Origin: Botryllus schlosseri
Lineage: Eukaryota; Chordata; Ascidiacea; Stolidobranchia; Styelidae
Length of the DNA: 24,534 nucleotides
Direction of reading: 5' to 3'
NCBI GenBank assembly: GCA_000444245.1
Contig: ATSW01004189.1
Span: forward strand, 1-24,534
The notes below the pieces were generated by a model. That model saw only the letters and a program-made list of their open reading frames with translations, ran no database searches and was not told the origin of the DNA. The translations under genes and the position numbers were made by a program. This document shows positions 11,301-20,556 of the stretch, piece by piece; within the stretch, counting starts at the first letter, position 1; every line of letters starts with the position of its first letter.

Positions 11301-14300
11301 GGCTGGTTCGGATTACGTGTGTCACAGCCCCATCGCTGTGCTGTGTCTGTTACATCACAAGTAGTAACGTGGACATCACTCTCCATTTTTGAATCTATTA
11401 GGTCTGAAAATGTATATCCGACTCCTGCTTCCGACCTTCCACCTTCTGTGACTCGCGCATTTTGAGATGCTCTCATGGCCAAGCATCTCTCACTCGCCAC
11501 GTTTTCGAGGGCAAAATGCGACTTCCACTTCCACAGTTGCGATTTGGAACCGGTTTCACAGCGCGCTTTAACGACGTGCCTACCGTCGTTTACAGTCAGA
11601 CACATTCGTACTTTCAACAAATTAATTTTGGTTGAAATCGGAAACTGAGAGTCGGGGACGCACAAAAAATCGTGGTCTGTCCACTGTCCCGTGTCTGTGC
11701 AAGTCCTCACTTTGGGACCCTCTACGCGAAAATTGACATCACACTCTATGCTACATGTCCCGCTGATACAAGGCTGTGGCATTATTACGCCATTTATTGG
11801 ACTTTTCAATTCAGGGCATAACCTCTCACATACAACATTGCCTATTTCGCTCCAAACGCCATTACTCAAGCATGTACGTCCATTATGGTCGGAAATCAGT
11901 ATATAATCATCAGGACAGATGTAATCACAAGTGTCGCCGTATCGGGCATTGTTTTCCATGCAAGATCTGTCGAACGTAGCATTTCCAGGAGGCGGGAGTA
12001 ACGGAGGACACGGAAATTTACAAAGCGACACTCCTCCCGGGTGCCATAAACCGGAGTCCTGGCATTCAAGGATATCGGGACCAACCACAATTTTTTCATT
12101 ATCGAAGCATGAAAGCTGACACACAGTGCCAGGCCGTACGGTCGAATTGGTACATTCAGTAGACGAAAGTTGTACTCCGCTAGATAAAGTGAGTCCTTGA
12201 CACCCACCTAATTGCCTCAATGAGCATACAGTCCCTAATCCGCTCTCACTAGTGGGATTGAACGAATAGAAATACGATTCCGTACCAATAGCTTTCTGCA
12301 GAGTCAGCGCAGTACTATCCCGATATCGCAGACTTGGTCCTAGGTTTGAACCTCTGAGATGCAGATGGTAAGGTTCCTTCGCGCCACAATCCCACTCTTG
12401 CAATGTATCCTGATCATCACACTGTGACAAGATGACAGGTGAATCGATTTCCGCTGCGGTAACACTCAAACACAACCCAGACACTGAATTTATTATTCTG
12501 GATTGACCACGCCATGCCCACCTTGTACCTGCGTCGTCTTTACTACAACTGCTCCAGCCTTGCATTATAACTGAATTGCCGTCCAGTCCGAGACATTTTG
12601 CGATCAAATCGACTCTGTGGACAATAATCAATGGATAAGGATCATACTCACAAGCTGAAACGGGAGGCGACCACCTGCCATCTGTGCAGGTTATCACGGG
12701 ATCGGAGGTGTGAATATGATACTTATCACATTTTATATAACATTTTTCAAACTCTAAAACTGCGCCATCACGTACATCTCCTTCGCATAAAACAAGTCCA
12801 TTCTCCAATACAGGGATTGTGCATGTTCTTAGACACTTGGTAGGGACCGGTTGGTCCCAAAATCCACTGGACATGCAGCTGAACTGTGTGATTCTCGACC
12901 ATGATGATGTCACAGTCCCTTGGTTGCAGTGTATCTCACAAAAGCTACGAAGCGCTTGTACAGAATATCTGCATGATTTGGGTTCGACAGTACCTGACTT
13001 GACCTCTCCAATTGGAGGACACCCGGGACTGCATTTGAGATCCAACGCATCCCAGTTACCGTCTTCTTTGCAAGTCGTGAGTGTGGGTCCGGTCGGAACA
13101 AAATTGTTTTGACATGACAAAGTGCAAACTGTACCAGCAAAGTTATCTTGTCCGAAACAGGACATTGGATGTATCATCCCATGAAGAGGTTTCTCAAGGA
13201 CCGGACACTTCTTTTTGCATCTGCCTAAATACCCGTTCCAACTGCCCGTTGAAGAACACTGTATCGATACTTCCCCCATTACATTATAGTCATTGTTGCA
13301 TTTTACCCCACATATAAAGCCAGGTGACACAGGATCCCGAACGCAAGATAATGGGAATATTATATCATTGGTCGTATAGTTTGTGAGAGGTGGACAAAAT
13401 TTTTGGCAGTCAGGAGACGAACCTATCCAAATGCCACTCTGAAGGCAAGTCTTTGTGAGTGGTTCTGTCGGAAGGTAGCCTGCCTTGCATAGTATTTGGC
13501 AGACAGAGCCGGGAAGAGAATTTTCACTCAAACAGCTTGCCGGACTAACAATAGTGTTTGGTGGAACGTACAACTTGTGACATGGTTTCGCACAAATAGT
13601 TTTCTCGCCAGTCCAACTCCCGTTATCCGCACACGTTCTGTTCTCAGATCCTATGAGTACATTATCATCCCTGTTGCATCTTATGCGACAAACCGTCCCT
13701 TCCAAAATAGCCGCCTTTGTATCTGTACATACAACTGGATCGACTTCCCCATACAAAGGTGTTTGCAGAGGGATGCAGTTTTTCCGACAAGTTGGTGTAT
13801 CAGAACTCCAATTTCCGTTTTTTAAACATATAACTGATGGATTTCCATGCACAGAGTACCCAGATGGACAGTAGAATCGACAAATTACACCTTCGTCAAA
13901 CATGGTAGCCGTGCGACATTGACCTGGCGTGGCGATTACAATGTTACCTATAGATAGGGCATGGCATGAAGCGACACAATCTGGAGCTTCCTTAGTCCAG
14001 TAGCCCGACTCATCACAAACTGCCGGAGCAGCATCCCCCTTGGTGATATATCCACTTGGACATTGAAACATGCATGTGGTGTTCACTGGTACACCATCTG
14101 ACTTACAAAGATCAGGTGTAATCATCAATGTGTTGTCGTATCTGATTTTATTGCATAAAATCGGTTCATCATCAGAACAGATAACAGATTGGGTCCCATC
14201 AGCAGATACTTTGTACCATTGCAAATTAGCAAAGGGTGAAAATATGTCATTGATCGAAAATTCCATAACACTACTGCGATATAAATTCACAATATCTGAG

Positions 14301-17300
14301 GAATTCGATGCGTTGTAGACCGGTATGAAAGTATCATTTGATAGACTCAAAATAAATCTGTTGAGAAAGGGTGAGCACTTCCAATTTTGATCATTATCAC
14401 GACTGTCACAGCTTTCCAAGGCTAAAAAAGTTTCTGTTTCATTATACTTTGCTTTTAGACACTTGCCAGTTGCAATGTTGCGTAAATTGACGCCTTCCGC
14501 CCATTCCCAGAGATATGAAGTTGTGTTTTCGCACTCAAGGAAAGGTCTTGCTTTGACCTCTTTATCAACATCCACATAAACACAAATACTTGATAAAGGA
14601 GGCGACTGCTGTACGAGCATAATCTGTTTCATCATAATGCAATCAATGGGAATGGAACGGCTCCAAAATCCATTTTTACACTGAATCTCTGAGATACTTC
14701 CTGCAAAGGAAAATCCATTTTCACAAATATAAGTGCAGTACGAACCGCTTTTAGTTCCTACTGTTGAGCATGTCGATGGCGACCATCTGCCATTGGGAGA
14801 TGCAAATAAAGGCGGACACTGTCCACCACGTGTGACTCCATACAGAGATGTTACAGTATGACGAGTCACATCATACAGCTTCCAAGTTAATTGAATGGCA
14901 CCATCGTTACTGTTAAGAAGTATCCTTGGATAAGACACATATCCTTCCCATAAATAGAGATTATGATCTTTCAATTTGAAGATATGGTTTTTATGTGGAT
15001 GAACCTCCCATAGCTGGAGAGGATCAAGTAAATCACATCGTTTTACTATCACTAGTGACATTGTTTGGGCGGACTCAGCGGCAAGGCATGATACTCCGTC
15101 AGTGCTTCTTATTACATTGGACGATGAAAAGGTCCATTTAGAATATTTTTCAGGGTCACATTCATTCCAACTTTCTTTATAGACGGATGAAGTGACGTCA
15201 TTCATCTTGAGACACATTTTCCCAGAAAAAGATGTTATTTCTATCATATATTGATCTTGTTCAATACATACAGTACCATTATTGATCCAGTCACCGTAAT
15301 CATTACACTTTACCTCGGACGGGCCTGTAAGGGAATAGCCGTCTTCACATTCAATCTGGCAGACTTGTCCAGACGTACTTGATTCAAGGTCACATTTAAC
15401 TGGTAGAATCTTCGCATGCTTCGGTGTTTGGTACTTTCTACATGTGTTCACACAATACCCAACCATATCACTCCACAGTCCAATTTCATTGCAGGTAACC
15501 GTTCTGCTTCCAATGACTTCATGCTTATCTGGACAATACAACGTACAGTCAGAGCCTAGAGAAGTCCCAGAACATTCCAAGTCTCCAACAGTTGGTTCGG
15601 GGATTTTTGCACAGTCTGGAATGCATGATGGAATAGAATTATCCCAAACCCCATCCCGTAGGCAGAGAACTTCGCTTGACCCACTTATCTTGTATCCATC
15701 TTCGCAAGTAAATGTACACTTTGATCCAGGGATGGACTCGTACTCGGCACATTCACGACTGGTGATCAACTTAGTTTGTTGGCGAATCTTAGGACATTTG
15801 CGTACACAAACCTGTTCTGTACCAGCCCATTTGCCATTAGATTTACATGCTCTTTGATAACTACCCAGAAGCTGGTACCCATCTTCACATTCGACAGAGC
15901 AGCTAGTACCAGCTTCTATGCTTTGTTTCCAGCACACAGAGGGGTGAGGTCGGCCATGAAAAGTCTCGGCTAGTTTCGGACATGTTTTAGAACAGTACGG
16001 CGCCGAATCAGTCCACTTTCCATTGCCCAGACAAGATATCGTAACTTCGCCGTGTATTGTGTATCCCTCATTACAGTAAAAAGTGCAAAATGATTCTTCC
16101 AACACCCAGGGATTGTAACAAAGATTAGGAACAACATGGCCATTTTCCGGAGGTGATAACCCGGAGCAAGTCTTCTTACATATCGGCATTGTTGAAGACC
16201 ATTGTCCGTCTGATTTACAGACTACACGCAAACTACCAAAAAGTTGGTAGCCAGGTTCACAGTAGAAATTACAAGCTTGACCACCAATCAAAACGCCTTT
16301 TGCAGCTGAATTTCGACAGACAGAAGGCGATACAATACCGTGGGTGGGTGCTTTCAAGGGAGAGCACGGAATGTCACAAAAAGCCGGCCAACCACTCCAC
16401 ACTCCGGAGGATAGACAGACTCTCGTTTCAGAGCCTGACAATATTGCACCCTCGACACATTCTGTGACACATACCAGACCCGTTTGAATTGCTCTATGAC
16501 TATGGCAATCATCAGGAGTAATCACACCCCGAGTTATTTTCGGAAGAGCTTTACAAGAAGAAGAATAACCTGGCGAGCCGATCCTCGCTGAAAATAAAGA
16601 TAGGTCCAAGGACGGAAAGTCATTGTTTAGGAAAGAATCAATAGAATTGGCCCAAACAACTGTTGAACCTCGTTTGATCATTAGTAAGTTCGGGTCAAAT
16701 ATGATAGTTCCATTTTCCAGCATGGCTTTCCGCAAAAAATGAATTATCCGCCTCATTTCAGACTCGGTAACACCAGCAGCAAAGTTGGAGGGCAAGTGTG
16801 CAACATGGTTTAACATTACTGTTTCCTTGTTGGTGGGTGTGATAATTTCATTCTTGCTGTCTAGCGGAAAGGTACTGTTAAATCCTAACAATTCTCAGAG
16901 ACTGCAGTTATACCCGCTTGACTATAAGTGGATAAAATAATATTTTCGATGTTGGTTGCCATATCTGTGTTGTTCATTTCAATCTGATTAATGACATCAA
17001 AGATCATTACACCGCTGATGCTAACGATCCCCCAGCTACCGTGTATGGGGAGGATGATTGGTGGGGTAGACACAAATTGCTGACTCTGGGGTAACGCGAA
17101 TAAAGAAATTGTGACAGATATTCCTATGATAGCAACAACAAAGCTAACAATCCAGTACCAATTACTACGTAGCTGCTCAAGAAATATTCTTCTTCGATAG
17201 AGAGGTGTGAGTTTTTTCAGAGTTTCCTTTGCCTCTTCATCGTGAATAAATATGGCCTTGCGCTTTCTCAGCATATTTTCCAGTTTTGCAACCTTTTCAT

Positions 17301-17495
17301 CTGTTTGCTCGGAATTGAAAGTGTTCTCAAGGCTGCTACTTCCGTTATGAGGAAAAATCTTACTGCCATCATCTCCTGACTGACCGATCGACTCACTCTT
17401 GTGTGAACTGATGAAGTATTTGATACTCGCGCTTGAGAATGTGATGAATTACTCCTTTCAATAGACTCTCTGAATTGAGAAAATCTCCCGTTCAT
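8321..17495 (-). CDS. Giant type II membrane protein: about 25 CCP, 5 CysR/ricin-type, CUB and inactive trypsin-like domain
   Basis: Proposed exons are 17495-17397, 17307-16914 and 16884-8321, about 3,018 residues. The ATG at 17495 has an in-frame stop just upstream. The first intron (17396-17308, 89 bp, donor GTGAGT) is well supported. The second junction is uncertain: the frames overlap by only a few bases at 16897-16885 and joining them needs a 29-nt intron, a different donor, or an assembly error. The cytoplasmic N-terminus is basic, followed by one membrane segment (17160-17092), a possible SEA-like region, then CCP and lectin modules, CUB and a C-terminal S1 fold. Topology matches type II transmembrane serine proteases, which cleave at the cell surface, but catalytic Asp and Ser are replaced, so a binding role is inferred. 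The main exon is 8.57 kb without an intron. I know no named orthologue. Confidence 0.88.
8354..9109 (-). other. trypsin-like (S1) domain, predicted inactive
   Basis: Residues 2595-2846. YPWQVLVVTW, CDAALISPRFVITTAHC and FTRVSGGQDWI identify the S1 fold. The His of the triad is kept (codon 8987-8989). The triad Asp position is Asn in NNIAILRL (codon 8822-8824), and the catalytic Ser of GDSGGP is Asp in ENDGGA (codon 8504-8506). No IVGG-type activation sequence is visible. The Cys191-Cys220 pair is missing, while the other S1 disulphides appear kept. Confidence 0.9.
9134..9499 (-). other. CUB domain
   Basis: Residues 2465-2586. CGGLLTFENGDFSTPNFPNA, YPPDVLCEWTI and GFAVRWF are typical CUB blocks. 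The first Cys pair is present; the second pair usual in CUB domains is absent. It precedes the protease-like domain, as in several membrane serine proteases. Confidence 0.9.
9527..9994 (-). other. CysR/ricin-type trefoil domain 5 (divergent)
   Basis: Residues about 2300-2455, with NKRCLVAP, MWRWYG, ELCWDLDG, KQCDLEAKTQEVGC and RMWAAVEV. The QxW tryptophan of the second repeat is replaced by Val. It joins directly to the CUB domain through STVCNFMCGG. Confidence 0.68.
10016..11140 (-). other. CCP domains 20-25
   Basis: Residues 1918-2292, six CCP units. The fifth (CPRIESGVDG) lacks the usual second-Cys context and is the most vertebrate-like in spacing. Confidence 0.88.
11177..11650 (-). other. 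CysR/ricin-type trefoil domain 4
   Basis: Residues about 1748-1905, with VRMCLTVNDG, QLWKWKS, ERCLAMRA, TTCDVTDTAQRWGC and SQWAVADYEG, ending TTICSRRTGG. An extra loop of about 25 residues follows the second repeat. Confidence 0.8.
11660..12202 (-). other. CCP domains 17-19
   Basis: Residues 1564-1744, three CCP units. The second keeps the CPPLLPPPGN opening. The third is short (CISGTCSIEC), with a compressed Cys spacing. Confidence 0.88.
12236..12643 (-). other. CysR/ricin-type trefoil domain 3
   Basis: Residues about 1417-1552. AKCLGLDGN, RWAWRG, GLCLSVTAAE, SQCDDQDTLQEWDC is a very clear match to the CL...C...W.W...CL...L..CD...QxWxC pattern of mannose-receptor cysteine-rich domains. The following TVCSLRQLGGC linker resembles the LCSRG end of that domain. 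Confidence 0.82.
12650..14155 (-). other. CCP domains 9-16
   Basis: Residues 913-1414, eight tandem CCP units with conserved Cys spacing and terminal G.W...P.C motifs. The last unit is the most divergent. Confidence 0.9.
14192..14632 (-). other. CysR/ricin-type trefoil domain 2
   Basis: Residues about 754-900, with LWEW, GKCLKAK, ESCDSRDNDQNWKC and LQWYKV at the repeat positions, and several NxS/T glycosylation sites. Confidence 0.72.
14639..14818 (-). other. CCP domain 8
   Basis: Residues 692-751, a single CCP between two trefoil domains, opening CPPLFASPNGRW and ending FWSRSIPIDC. Confidence 0.88.
14840..15253 (-). other. CysR/ricin-type trefoil domain 1
   Basis: Residues about 547-684. 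Repeats with SGKMCLKMND, SCLAAES, KRCDLLDPLQLWEV and a final TWKLYDVT follow the order of the mannose receptor cysteine-rich domain. Confidence 0.75.
15266..16555 (-). other. CCP/sushi domains 1-7
   Basis: Seven tandem units of about 60 residues (residues 113-542 counted from codon 16891). Each has Cys-Pro-x-Leu-like openings, inner Cys pairs, a CEDGY/CEPGY-type motif and G.W...P.C endings. CCP modules bind proteins and glycans in complement regulators and adhesion receptors. Confidence 0.92.
17092..17160 (-). other. single transmembrane segment of the giant protein
   Basis: A 23-residue hydrophobic stretch (WYWIVSFVVAIIGISVTISL and on to FAL) follows a strongly basic stretch (RKRK, YRRR). 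The positive-inside rule then gives a cytoplasmic N-terminus and extracellular C-terminus. Confidence 0.85.
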
Positions 17496-19932
17496 GATAT
17501 ATATGAATCATATTCAAGTTGCAAAGCATTGAGTTATTCTCTACATTAGATGATAACCATGAGTCACTAAACTGCTAGTACCGTAACAACATGTGATATC
17601 AGACAAAAAAAGCATTGATCAATTCAAAAGAGAATGGAATTGGCTGGATATCGCAAAACAACAATCAGAGGATTTTAAATCGTTCATACCAATGAAAAAG
17701 GCAAGTGGCACAATATTGGAGAATACAAATGATTAATGTGTGATAAACTGCATGGCAAGTCTTGATGACTTCATTATTTTAGGACTATTTTATGTGTCTT
17801 GCACTGCCATGCTGCTCTAACTTTCTTGGCATTCCGTTCAGGCCAATCTTTACACAGAATAATGCTTACTCTAGCCTACGGTAATACTTTTTATAGCAGG
17901 AAAGATGGCACAAATAACCCTCAAATTGTCCAATTTGAAATATTTTGAAATAATTTGAAATAGGCATTGAGAACAAGAGAAACTAGCACAGCCTACCTGT
18001 CATCCATTTCATGCACGGTCTCCATATTAATATTCAGTTACTTGAATGATGGTTCTTGTTCATCACATATGACTTCTTGATAGTTCTTCGGAAAGAATAT
18101 ATTATCATGTCTCAAATTTTTCTGGTCCTGAAAACAGAAAACAAACCCAATTGATTTTTAAGATTGTATCATTCATTTCATTGAAAGTACTTCAACACCA
18201 GTCAAAATTAATTACCGTCAGCAAGAAGATTGCAGAAACCAGCAAATATTCACATATCTTTCAGTATTTTGGCTTCACAATCATCAAGATAAAATACCGT
18301 CAGCGAATGAAGTTCAAAATTTTAAAACAGGTGTGATGAAATTATGACAGGTGTAGGCCTTACTTGTAGCAAGCAGTATGCTTAAATGCGCAACGAATGA
18401 TGACAGGGATAAATTCCATACACTGTGGTTCACCGTTCCAAAGTCATTCTAACCAGAAGAACACAGCGATCTTGATTACCTAGTATCTTGTAGCAAATAT
18501 AATCTCAAAATGGATGTATCTCCAATATTCCACATTGTAGTCTACATCAAAAATCCAATGCAATAACATTTGACTTATTCAATATTTGATTACTTGGGAA
18601 TTTGTGTTTTGGAAAGACGACTTTAAATTATGGTGTATAAACAATTGAACATTGTGTCACCAATCGTCTACCATTGGATCGACAAAGTACACCGAGAGTG
18701 TTTATTTAGCCTATAGGCATGCAGTGTAAGATTTACTGTACCGGTATTTTGTATACCGTTGCATAAAACATACATCCCACGTAAGTAATTTGTCAAGTTC
18801 AAATACCCGAAATTACGCAGAGTAAGTACAATGGAGATGGTCCGTTGCAGTATTTCATACCGATATGTATTACTTACCGGTACGTATTATATATTGATCC
18901 TGAGCAATAGTATTCGACGTGATGGACAACTGACTTGAGTGACTATGATAACAAAATCTATACAAAACACGCGTACAGGATATAAGTCAACAAATCTGCT
19001 ACCAAAATAAACTTGCCGATTGCTAATGCCTTTCGAAATTGATATAGTACCGTTTCGTAAACAAGTTACTTGAGCAAGGTGAATACAAAATCTGTACCAC
19101 TGCGATTCTGGCAGAAAAGTCACAACATGATGTTGTGAAAATTACTAACCGCCGATAATTAACAACAACAGTTACTGTGATGTCATAAGAATATCAACAT
19201 ATTGCATCTTCGATCGGAGACAGAAATGATTTTCATTCAGATCGAAGAGATTTTGTTGGGATGCAGAACTTACTTTAGATCCTCATACACTTTGCTTCTG
19301 GAACTCGACATGACGTTTAAAGGGAATTTTAAGGAATAAGACCGGATACCGAATATTGAATCATGGATATAGGAACAAACGGCCACGCCTGAATCAGATA
19401 TAATTATGAACCTCATCCAAATTATTATTATTTGCACTTCAACTTGGAATTCCAAAACTCAATTCTCCTAGATTGATGAGGCCATAGCCTTTATAAGGCA
19501 AGCCATCAGAGCCTATATAAAAGGCCAATAATACCATATTCTCAAAAAAGATATGTATGAGATAACCAGTTGGCTATTGACCAACATCGACATAGCCTTT
19601 ACTAGGATTTACTAGGCTATGGTTGCGAATAGAGCATTCATTACCAGTGCAATGTCGCACCTATTACCGCAATAATGGTTATGTAAAATATTTCAGCTAT
19701 GAATTTCTCTTCTCACATGGAAACTCCACGATCAAATTACTCAGCACCTCCCAAAAGAAACCGAGTAGAATCGCCATTGAGAGAAGGGCTGGTGCTCTAC
19801 TTTGCAATGGCCAAGAAACCTTGTAAATGTCCAAGGATTTATTTCACCATGCAAATGACCAAGAACGGTCAAAAATCACGGCAGGATGGAGCCATCCGCC
19901 TGGCGCCTACCAGTTGGGCAAGACCACTGAGC
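17496..19932. other. long intergenic stretch between divergent genes
   Basis: No coding exon with protein character was recognised. The part next to 17495 should hold the promoter of the giant minus-strand gene, but no clear TATA or initiator could be assigned. The rest is AT-rich, with short inverted repeats near 19480-19640 and a TATA-like module, TATATAA, at 19514-19520. Confidence 0.4.
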
Positions 19933-20003
19933 TATATAAACAAGGCCCTTGACCATTGATAGCTCTAATCAGAGTCATCATCAAATAGCGACATCACGTG
20001 AGT
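19933..20003 (+). promoter_or_regulatory. candidate TATA box and leader exon upstream of DRC1
   Basis: TATATAAA at 19933-19940 is followed about 30 bp later by possible initiator sequence and then by a strong splice donor, GTGAGT, at 19998. Acceptor-like sequences precede DRC1 (CAG ending at 20504, TTAG ending at 20516). This would make a short untranslated exon and an intron of about 500 bp leading into DRC1. A GGTAAC half-site resembling the RFX X-box right half lies at 20033-20038; RFX factors commonly drive ciliary genes, but the left half is poor. This is inference from signals only. Confidence 0.3.
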
Positions 20004-20556
20004 ACGGCATATCTCTTCGAAACTATGGAAACGGTAACAGCTGAGCATGAGTTACGATGGATGCAAAGAGGCGAAAACTTATTGATGCTTCGTTCATGGG
20101 TGCTGGCACTACGGGGTGAATCGTCATCTTGTAAAGAGTTACTTCATCAGAAATAATATCAATAGGTGTTTTTTTATAATCCTAGTTTCGCGTCTTTCGC
20201 AGTGGTACCCTAAGTAGAAGTCAGAAACGCTTCCTGTTCCAAGGAATTACCGTAGATTAATGGCAGAAAAAAAGTTAAGCGCAGTATATTGTTTTTTTTA
20301 ATCCTTACAAAACACCACAAGATTGCGGTACAATCAAAAATGCTTGTATTTTCACTTGAGTGTAGTGTAAGCACGGTCGATGTCTGTTGGATTGATTTCG
20401 ATATTGTAGCTTCCTCTTATCTTTTGTTTGGGACACAAAATCTGCTGTGAAGAGACAATTGTAGATTCCGATAATCAAAATATTTATTTGTTCTAATGAT
20501 TCAGTGAATTACTTAGGAATTTGATACAGCACTTCTGTTATATAGACCGAGTCAAG

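Noticed and set aside
19699-19959. 86-codon plus-strand open frame before DRC1
   Set aside because: It has no recognisable domain, no splice context and overlaps the TATA-like module; it is probably a chance frame.
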